Positions 1 through 4,448 of a stretch of DNA of 5,548 nt are shown here, piece after piece (the stretch's first letter is position 1; every line of letters starts with the position of its first letter). Origin of the DNA: an uncultured Eubacteriales bacterium (GTDB lineage Bacteria; Bacillota; Clostridia; Oscillospirales; Acutalibacteraceae); NCBI GenBank assembly GCA_900313125.1, contig OMPZ01000212.1, positions 1 to 5,548 on the forward strand, in the 5' to 3' direction. The position numbers and the translations under genes are program-made. The notes beneath the pieces were generated by a model, which saw only the letters and a list, made by a program, of their open reading frames with translations, ran no database searches and was not told the origin of the DNA.

Positions 1-63
1 AATACTTCTGCCCAGTTTGGAAGGTATATGAAAATTAGTAGAACGCTTTATCAACTGGAATAA
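1..63 (+). CDS. Possible C-terminal fragment of an unidentified protein, cut by left edge
   Basis: Frame 1 is open from the window edge to a TAA at 61-63. It encodes about 20 residues ending in QFGRYMKISRTLYQLE. The segment KISRTLYQLE resembles the recognition helix of a helix-turn-helix domain such as the tails of some recombinases or Fis/NtrC-type proteins, but 20 residues cannot establish a family. If real, the gene runs convergent to the long minus-strand gene that ends at 221. A competing frame on the minus strand, with an ATG near position 80, is also open to the edge, but it has no ribosome binding site. The call is weak and needs the flanking sequence. Confidence 0.3.
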   Translation, partial: NTSAQFGRYMKISRTLYQLE

Positions 64-220
64 ATTATACATTGAAAATGTTACGATAATATGAACAAAT
101 CGGATTTTTTCAAAAATTGGTAGTATGATTTAATTGCAACTGAATTTGCTAATATTTATATTAACTTTCACCAATCGGATCATACTATGATATCCACAGA
201 GAAATTTTAGCGTTACACTT
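64..220. other. AT-rich intergenic spacer, no gene seen
   Basis: This 157-base spacer is clearly more AT-rich than the gene to its right. It contains an interrupted palindrome ATCATA-C-TATGAT around 179-191, a related inverted copy TAGTATGAT at 121-129, and two direct copies of AATCGGAT at 98-105 and 173-180. No GC-rich hairpin with a T-run is visible, so I cannot point to a convincing intrinsic terminator for the minus-strand gene that ends at 221. The palindrome could act as a weak terminator or operator, but this is a guess. Confidence 0.5.
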
Positions 221-2590
221 TTAATTGAGAGGGAAAATATAGTCGCAGCAGCCGTATTTATCAAGAACAGGTCTCCATTCATGCGATATGCTGTCGCTGT
301 CCGCTATAAACACGGGCAGTATACCCAGCCGCATATAGCTGCCCCTGTCGATAAGCTCAAGAATGCCCTTCGGCGGGTGGAATACCGCGCTGTCCTCCTC
401 GCGAGGAACGACAAAAATACACACCTGATAAAGAAACAGCTCACCGTCGTCGCGATTGAGTCTGTTTGCAAGCGCGAGGTCGGGACGAACGCCTTCGGGA
501 ATCTCCTCGCGGTGCTCCTTTAGTACGGCGCTGACCCTGCTGCATTGCAGTCGGAAAAGATCCTTGAAGGTACTGTAGCCCTCGCTGTTCGGGAAAAGTC
601 TTATCTCAAATTCCTTCATGGAATAAATGCCTTCGATAACGCCCCTGTCGGAAAGCTTATGGAACGACGGCGTTTCAACGAGTATCCTCGGGTCGGAAAC
701 GTAATCGAAAATGTTTATCTGCATGAGCCGCCGCGGGTTTATCTTGCACAGTCCGCGGATATAGCGGTAGATGAACATGGCAAGCGTCTCGCTCGGGTCA
801 TCGCTTCTCACCTTCGGCGAGTAGCGCAGCACATACGGCTTTAGGTCGTGGTGGACGATCGTGAGCTTTGAGCGGCTGTCGATGCACATCGCGTCAAGCA
901 GCCTGTAATCGGTCGAAGCAGGCATCGGCGTTTTTTTCCATTGCCTGAGCGCCTGCGCTATACGTTTTTTCTGCTCACGGGCGGCAAACGCTTTTTGAGA
1001 CGATGCGCGGCATTTATCCTCAAGCGTGGAAAGCTCGTTCTCAAGCCCTGCTATCTTGTCTGAAAGAAGCTTGTGCTTTACATCGAGCGGAGTGAGCTTG
1101 TCGGCAAGGCTTTTTCTTGCTTCCTCTTCAAAATCGGGCTCTGCGGGGCGTTCCGACTCTATCGCTTCGATCTCATCGGCAAGCTGAGTCATGCGCTCCT
1201 TTTCATACAAAGCAATTCCGCCCTTTTTGTTTTTGAGCTCGCCGAGACGTTTTCTCTCGTATTCGAGCTGCTCGGTGTAGTATTTCACGTCCTTGCGGTT
1301 GAAGGTTATCCGCTCCTGAAGTGAGCTTATCTCGTTTTGCGAATACAGCATCGAAAGGTACGTCAAAACGTGATCGTGCTTTAAGTAGCAGAATATCATG
1401 AAGTTGTACTTGCCGTTTTCGAGCGACTCATACTCGGAGAATATCTTTTTGCGCTCCATGTCCTTTGCAAAGGCGAGCTTTGAAATAACTCCGCCGGAAA
1501 ATCCGGTGAGCAGAAAACGGCGAAACAACATTCCGCAGGCAAAAGCCGAGAGAACGGACCATATCACCGCGCCGATACTCTGAGACGGTGCAGCGGCGAA
1601 TATCCCGATAAGTACGCCGGGTATACAGCCGACAACAAAGCCGGTCACGGCGAGTATTTTATATTTGATAGGCAGACTGCGAACGCTCTCGAGCTTTTCG
1701 TAAAGAAGGTGTACCACGCTTGAGAAAACGCCGCCCAAGGCAAGCGTACTGATAGCGGTTTTGATAAAAAATGAGACGGCATTCGGCGGAAAAGAAAACA
1801 GCAAAAGCACCGTTATCAGCAAGAGCGCTGTAAACACAGCCGCCGAGATATTGGCGATTTTTGTGTGGATCTTTTTCGAGACGTTCCCGTCCACAAGTTT
1901 TCTGTAAAACTCGGAATGCGAAAAGTCGTCCTCTGTTTGCACAAGCCCGTCAAAGCCCGATATCCATGTATCGCAGATCTTATTTACGTCGCCGTCGAGC
2001 ATTTCAAGCTGAAATTTTGTCAGCAGCCCCTTATCTCTTGCGCGCTCAAGCACGGCGAGCGCATCGGGGTCAGATGGCGGGAAGCTGCGCCCCGTAAAGT
2101 TATTGAACTTTTTCTGCTGTTCCTTGAAGGTCTGATAAGCGTCGTCAAGCTCCTTCAAGTGGCGCGTCAAGGTCTTTTCCTGCTCCTGCGCCTTTTTGAC
2201 AGCCGCATCAAATTCGTCCTTTTTGCTCTGGATATCGTTTTTCGCTGTCTGCTGAGCTACGGCTTTTCTATTGGAGAGCTTGAAATCAAATCTCGCCTGA
2301 CTTTTCTGCCAGACGTCCTTTTTCTTTTTGACCTCCGCGGCGACAACCGCGTCGTATTCACGGCGGTTTGCGTCGTCCTGCTGCTGCATTTCCTCAAGCT
2401 CGGCTTTTAACTTATCGCGTGCTGCCGCGGCGGCTTCTGCGTCGGACTGTGCCTTGGAAGAATCTGCACAAGCCTCCTCGTATGTGTAAACGGAGCTGAG
2501 ATAATCGTCGTAGGTCATATTTTCGATCAGAACATCGTCGGTAATGGTACTCACACCTACCGCTGTTATTCTATCTGTACTGCTGTCCAT
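221..2590 (-). CDS. Membrane protein with two coiled coils and a C-terminal alpha/beta domain, function unknown
   Basis: I do not recognise a named family. Seen directly (789-residue numbering): a charged, Ala/Lys/Glu/Gln-rich coiled coil at about 39-166; a linker to about 240; four hydrophobic segments at about 244-267, 272-296, 310-334 and 340-363; a second coiled coil at about 418-553 rich in Glu/Lys/Arg; and a mixed globular domain from about 555 to the end. No signal peptide and no Walker A or B motif is visible. Both coiled coils are probably cytoplasmic, on either side of an even number of membrane helices. The C-terminal domain (strands around NIFDYV, YQVCIFVV and GILPVFIAD) recalls the region before the ATPase in coiled-coil FtsK/SpoIIIE-like proteins; this is recalled, not searched. 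The frame also allows GTG at 2596, but ATG at 2590 is preferred because a GGCGG Shine-Dalgarno-like site lies seven bases before it and abuts the GTG. The gene appears monocistronic, with its own promoter. Possible roles include envelope stress, cell-wall or secretion scaffolding, or a defence-type sensor, none of them proven. Confidence 0.85.
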   Translation of the reverse strand: MDSSTDRITAVGVSTITDDVLIENMTYDDYLSSVYTYEEACADSSKAQSDAEAAAAARDKLKAELEEMQQQDDANRREYDAVVAAEVKKKKDVWQKSQARFDFKLSNRKAVAQQTAKNDIQSKKDEFDAAVKKAQEQEKTLTRHLKELDDAYQTFKEQQKKFNNFTGRSFPPSDPDALAVLERARDKGLLTKFQLEMLDGDVNKICDTWISGFDGLVQTEDDFSHSEFYRKLVDGNVSKKIHTKIANISAAVFTALLLITVLLLFSFPPNAVSFFIKTAISTLALGGVFSSVVHLLYEKLESVRSLPIKYKILAVTGFVVGCIPGVLIGIFAAAPSQSIGAVIWSVLSAFACGMLFRRFLLTGFSGGVISKLAFAKDMERKKIFSEYESLENGKYNFMIFCYLKHDHVLTYLSMLYSQNEISSLQERITFNRKDVKYYTEQLEYERKRLGELKNKKGGIALYEKERMTQLADEIEAIESERPAEPDFEEEARKSLADKLTPLDVKHKLLSDKIAGLENELSTLEDKCRASSQKAFAAREQKKRIAQALRQWKKTPMPASTDYRLLDAMCIDSRSKLTIVHHDLKPYVLRYSPKVRSDDPSETLAMFIYRYIRGLCKINPRRLMQINIFDYVSDPRILVETPSFHKLSDRGVIEGIYSMKEFEIRLFPNSEGYSTFKDLFRLQCSRVSAVLKEHREEIPEGVRPDLALANRLNRDDGELFLYQVCIFVVPREEDSAVFHPPKGILELIDRGSYMRLGILPVFIADSDSISHEWRPVLDKYGCCDYIFPLN

Positions 2591-2651
2591 ACACACACCG
2601 CCATTCTTTATGTTTATAAAAATGTAATTATTGTAACATTATCCAGTATAC

Positions 2652-2680
2652 ATTTTACATCAATATAACAAAAATGTCAA
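2652..2680 (-). promoter_or_regulatory. Sigma-A-type promoter of the coiled-coil membrane protein gene
   Basis: On the minus strand a perfect -35 TTGACA (2680-2675) is followed after exactly 17 bases by TAAAAT (2657-2652). This predicts a start near 2645 and a 5' leader of about 55 bases before the ATG at 2590. The promoter separates this gene from the upstream phosphatase gene, so the two need not be co-transcribed. The surrounding DNA is AT-rich, as usual for clostridial promoters. Confidence 0.75.
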
Positions 2681-2685
2681 CAGCG

Positions 2686-2701
2686 GCGGGCAAGCGCCCG
2701 C
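2686..2701. repeat. GC-rich inverted repeat (6-bp stem, 4-base loop)
   Basis: GCGGGC at 2686-2691 pairs perfectly with GCCCGC at 2696-2701 around the loop AAGC. It lies just upstream of the -35 of the coiled-coil gene. On the minus strand it is followed by CGCTGTTGACA and no T-run, so it is not a classical terminator, although it could attenuate read-through from the phosphatase gene. Confidence 0.5.
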
Positions 2702-2770
2702 GAGCGATTACGCGGTTGTAGTTTGTCTAAGGCACTACATCAGCCCCGCGCGGCTCGGCGCGCCAGCACG

Positions 2771-2781
2771 CCTACTTTGTT
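2771..2781 (+). repeat. Copy 1 of short intergenic tag CCTACTTTGTT
   Basis: The 11-mer CCTACTTTGTT is repeated exactly at 2908-2918, and both copies are preceded by a similar GC-AC/GT-G context. Copy 1 is followed by CAAAAGGCG, so CGCCT and AGGCG can pair around it as a small hairpin (2769-2791). Confidence 0.45.
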
Positions 2782-2848
2782 CAAAAGGCGGACTAATTTT
2801 CATTTACAGATATAGCTCGACAGATCATTACCATGCATCGCTTATGCC

Positions 2849-2900
2849 GGTTCGGTCGGTGCTTCTGCTGAGCCGTGGTCTCCACAGTAGACCCGCGTCT
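2849..2900 (+). repeat. Degenerate repeat copy B, with GGTCT/AGACC hairpin
   Basis: This segment shares ordered blocks with 3609-3660: TCGGTGCT (2856-2863), CTGCTGA (2865-2871) and GTAGACC (2887-2893). A 3-base difference sits between the first two blocks. Within it, GGTCT (2877-2881) and AGACC (2889-2893) form a 5-bp stem. No function can be assigned; a dispersed intergenic repeat or a structured transcript are both possible. Confidence 0.4.
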
Positions 2901-2907
2901 CTGCGTG

Positions 2908-2918
2908 CCTACTTTGTT
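2908..2918 (+). repeat. Copy 2 of short intergenic tag CCTACTTTGTT
   Basis: This is an exact copy of the 11-mer at 2771-2781, 137 bases away. It sits about 20 bases beyond the stop codon of the phosphatase gene (read on the minus strand), where a 3' processing or termination signal would be expected. No U-tract hairpin is visible there. Confidence 0.45.
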
Positions 2919-2937
2919 TAGAATTGAAAACTACCTG

Positions 2938-3498
2938 TCAAATCTTATCGACCAGCTTCATCAGTTTGCAGTTTTCTATCCCTGCGCTCCAAAATTTTTC
3001 AATGGGGATATTTTTCACTTGACATACGATGCTTGAATTCATTGCTCCGTGACCGACTATCAATATATCTTTGTTGTCGTTAAGCTGCGGCTCGACTACC
3101 TCTCTTAAAAAATCGCCTGTACGGGCAAATAGCTCTCCCAAGCTTTCGGCGCCTTCCGCCGGAACGGTGTATTTTTCGGGGTGATAAAAAAGCTGATTGA
3201 TCGGGCAGTCGGGGATATTGAAGCTGTTTTCGACTCCCTCGTATATGCCGAAGCTCATTTCAATTAAGCGTTCGTCGGTTATTATCGGAACATTTCTGCC
3301 TTTGAGCAATATCTCGGCTGTTTCCTTTGCGCGGATAAGCGGCGAGCAGTAACAAATGTCAAAGTGGACGTCTTTGTATTCGTTCGCGGCGCTGACAGCC
3401 ATTTCTCGTCCTTCATCATTGAGCGGGATATCCGTCCTGCCCTGAAGCTTATGTTTTGCGTTCCAGTCTGTTTTTCCGTGTCTTATTATGTATAGCAT
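2938..3498 (-). CDS. Histidine phosphatase family protein (phosphoglycerate-mutase-like)
   Basis: This is a cytoplasmic phosphohydrolase or mutase of the histidine phosphatase superfamily, acting through a phosphohistidine intermediate. At 186 residues it fits the short cofactor-dependent PGM-like/CobC/PhoE branch rather than the roughly 230-250-residue glycolytic enzyme. Visible motifs are the catalytic RHG at residues 6-8 (IIRHGKTDWN), SP and Arg56 in YCSPLIRAKETA, the acidic Glu80 in LIEMSFGIYEG, and the second catalytic histidine, His150, in IVGHGAMNSS. All core residues are present, so it should be active; the substrate cannot be read from sequence. The frame could begin at a GTG at 3510, but that codon lies inside the Shine-Dalgarno sequence GTGAGGG. 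ATG at 3498, five bases after GAGGG, is the likely start and gives the usual N-terminus MLYIIRHG. It is transcribed from its own promoter at 3569-3597. No functional link with the neighbours is evident. Confidence 0.93.
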   Translation of the reverse strand: MLYIIRHGKTDWNAKHKLQGRTDIPLNDEGREMAVSAANEYKDVHFDICYCSPLIRAKETAEILLKGRNVPIITDERLIEMSFGIYEGVENSFNIPDCPINQLFYHPEKYTVPAEGAESLGELFARTGDFLREVVEPQLNDNKDILIVGHGAMNSSIVCQVKNIPIEKFWSAGIENCKLMKLVDKI

Positions 3499-3568
3499 AG
3501 TTACCCTCACTAACAGATAAATTTATATGCAGTCTTGCGAAAGCTTATCGGCGTATGATTATTGGTAT

Positions 3569-3597
3569 ATTTTATCACATTCGGGAGCTAATATCAA
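3569..3597 (-). promoter_or_regulatory. Extended -10 promoter of the histidine phosphatase gene
   Basis: On the minus strand TTGATA (3597-3592), a 17-base spacer and TAAAAT (3574-3569) form a near-consensus promoter with the extended -10 dinucleotide TG (TGATAAAAT). The predicted start near 3562 gives a leader of roughly 64 bases. It closely resembles the divergent promoter of the exonuclease operon. Confidence 0.72.
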
Positions 3598-3608
3598 TAT
3601 TTTTCACT

Positions 3609-3660
3609 CACGTCGTTCGGTGCTGCTGACTTTGGCAACGTCCGCCTACTGTAGACCGCT
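3609..3660 (+). repeat. Degenerate repeat copy A
   Basis: The blocks TCGGTGCT (3617-3624), CTGCTGA (3623-3629) and GTAGACC (3651-3657) occur in the same order and orientation as in copy B at 2849-2900. The segment also contains GCCTACT, found in both 11-mer tags. The DNA is GC-richer than the promoter sequence beside it. It probably belongs to a dispersed intergenic repeat family of this genome, but only a genome-wide search could show that. Confidence 0.4.
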
Positions 3661-3706
3661 ATTAGGTATGATTTTGGACGCGGGCGATAATTTGGATAAA
3701 TAGTTT

Positions 3707-3763
3707 AAGTTGGTGCGCGTATTTGCTTGGCGGCGCGTGCCGCCCCGGCATACCGCACCGCTT
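3707..3763. repeat. Long imperfect hairpin upstream of the exonuclease promoter
   Basis: Nested stems are AAG/CTT (3707-3709 with 3761-3763), GGTGCG/CGCACC (3712-3717 with 3754-3759), GTAT/ATAC (3719-3722 with 3750-3753) and an inner GGCGGC/GCCGCC (3729-3734 with 3739-3744) around the loop GCGT. An internal loop separates the outer and inner parts. It ends 13 bases before the -35 of the exonuclease operon and has no T-run on either side. As it lies between divergent genes it has no transcript to terminate, so it may be a protein-binding palindrome, a small repetitive element, or an extruding DNA hairpin. Confidence 0.6.
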
Positions 3764-3776
3764 GGAGTTGTAAGTG

Positions 3777-3805
3777 TTGATATTTGGAGAATAATGTGAT
3801 ATAAT
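3777..3805 (+). promoter_or_regulatory. Extended -10 promoter of the exonuclease/DUF5131 operon
   Basis: TTGATA (3777-3782) and a perfect TATAAT (3800-3805) are separated by 17 bases, with the extended -10 TG at 3797-3798. This is one of the strongest promoter matches in the window. The predicted start near 3812 leaves a leader of about 65 bases before the ATG at 3877. No riboswitch-like structure is apparent in that leader. Confidence 0.8.
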
Positions 3806-3876
3806 CATACAGGAACAGATTTTCGAGAAATACAGATGTTTTATAAGCGGCGTTTTGCCGGGAGGATGAGTAAAAT

Positions 3877-4437
3877 ATGGATACACGCATAATAGCTTTT
3901 GACGTGGAAACGCCAAATTCACGAAACGACCGAATGAGTTCTATCGGTATAGCCGTTATCGAGGACGGCAAGGTCGTCGATACATATACAACTTTAATTG
4001 ACCCCGAAACATATTTTGCTCGGTTCAACATCGAGCTTACGGGCATTACGCCTGAAATGGCGAAGGCTGCGCCGAATTTCCCGAAAGTATGGAAAATGTA
4101 CGGAGAACTTCTGCAAAGCGGGCTGCTGCTCGCACACAACGCGCCGTTTGATATGCGCGTGCTGTCAAAGTGTCTGAGGTTTTACAAGATAGACGCGCCG
4201 CGATATCTGCATTACGCGTGTACTGTACAAATGGGACGCCGATGCTACCCCAAGCTGCCGAACCATCAGTTAAACACGCTCTGCGAGTACAGGGGTATAG
4301 AGCTCGACCACCATAAGGCTGACAGCGACAGTCTTGCCTGCGCAAAGCTTTATCTCGATTACATGGAGCAAGGCTTAGACCCGTCCGGCTTTATCCGAAA
4401 ATACGATACTCACGAACTGCGGACAATAAGAAAGTAA
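3877..4437 (+). CDS. DEDDh 3'-5' exonuclease (DNA polymerase III epsilon-like)
   Basis: This is predicted to be a metal-dependent 3'-5' exonuclease of the DnaQ/RNase T superfamily, acting on DNA or RNA in the cytoplasm. The 186 residues are essentially one exonuclease domain. Exo I is FDVETPN with Asp9 and Glu11; Exo II is AHNAPFDMRVL with Asp92; Exo III is HKADSDSLA with His146 and Asp151, the H-x-A-x-x-D arrangement of the DEDDh subgroup. The family signature LTGIT(PE) is at 54-60. All catalytic residues are kept. There is no polymerase-binding C-terminal extension, BRCT, helicase or GIY-YIG domain, so it is a stand-alone enzyme rather than the canonical replicative proofreading subunit. 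The start is supported by GGGAGG at 3860-3865, eleven bases before the ATG. The gene is first in an operon with the DUF5131 gene 11 bases downstream. The substrate is unknown. Confidence 0.93.
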   Translation: MDTRIIAFDVETPNSRNDRMSSIGIAVIEDGKVVDTYTTLIDPETYFARFNIELTGITPEMAKAAPNFPKVWKMYGELLQSGLLLAHNAPFDMRVLSKCLRFYKIDAPRYLHYACTVQMGRRCYPKLPNHQLNTLCEYRGIELDHHKADSDSLACAKLYLDYMEQGLDPSGFIRKYDTHELRTIRK

Positions 4438-4440
4438 AGG
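4436..4440 (+). promoter_or_regulatory. Ribosome binding site of the DUF5131 gene overlapping the exonuclease stop
   Basis: AAAGG at 4436-4440 overlaps the TAA stop of the exonuclease gene (4435-4437) and lies eight bases before the ATG at 4449. This supports that start and indicates translational coupling within one mRNA. Confidence 0.6.
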
Positions 4441-4448
4441 TAACATCG

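Larger units (their letters stand above)
2597..2937. other. Intergenic spacer with promoter, hairpins and degenerate repeats
   Basis: This 341-base gap separates two minus-strand genes. The part next to the coiled-coil gene is AT-rich and carries its promoter. From about 2681 to 2770 the DNA turns GC-rich and contains several inverted repeats, including GCGGGC-AAGC-GCCCGC (2686-2701) and TGTAGT...ACTACA around 2717-2739. From 2771 to 2918 there are repeat-like tags. No coding frame with a ribosome binding site is visible. The composition and repeat content suggest an intergenic repetitive element or decayed insertion rather than a gene. Confidence 0.55.
3499..3876. other. Divergent intergenic region between phosphatase and exonuclease genes
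   Basis: This gap of 378 bases holds two outward-facing promoters about 180 bases apart. Between them are a repeat-like segment (3609-3660) and a long imperfect hairpin (3707-3763). The interval between the promoters has no coding frame with a credible ribosome binding site; the best candidate is an 11-codon frame starting ATG near 3668, which I do not support. Confidence 0.6.

Noticed and set aside
281..844. Plus-strand frames of 80 and 99 codons opposite the 3' part of the coiled-coil gene
   Set aside because: They lie antisense to the alpha/beta domain coding region, lack Shine-Dalgarno sites and show no family features.
1865..2410. 181-codon open frame on the plus strand opposite the coiled-coil gene
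   Set aside because: It is antisense to the N-terminal coiled-coil coding region, has no ribosome binding site, and has low-complexity Leu/Val/Phe/Arg composition typical of the complement of Lys/Glu/Ala codons.
2686..2701. Intrinsic terminator for the phosphatase gene
   Set aside because: The hairpin is stable, but it lies more than 230 bases past the stop and is followed by no T-run on the minus strand.
2681..2937. tRNA, riboswitch or CRISPR repeat in the GC-rich spacer
   Set aside because: No cloverleaf with a T-loop GTTCRA motif, no known riboswitch core and no regularly spaced identical repeats could be found. The repeats are only two irregular copies.
3668..3703. 11-codon frame in the divergent spacer (ATG near 3668)
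   Set aside because: It has no proper ribosome binding site or promoter in the right place. Such short frames are expected by chance.
3866..3892. Eight-codon frame starting ATG directly after GGGAGG before the exonuclease
   Set aside because: The ATG abuts the Shine-Dalgarno with no spacing, so initiation there is unlikely. The exonuclease ATG at 3877 is better placed.
3705..4139. 144-codon minus-strand frame opposite the exonuclease start
   Set aside because: It overlaps the catalytic Exo I and Exo II coding sequence of a clear exonuclease, as well as its promoter and hairpin. It has no recognisable motif.
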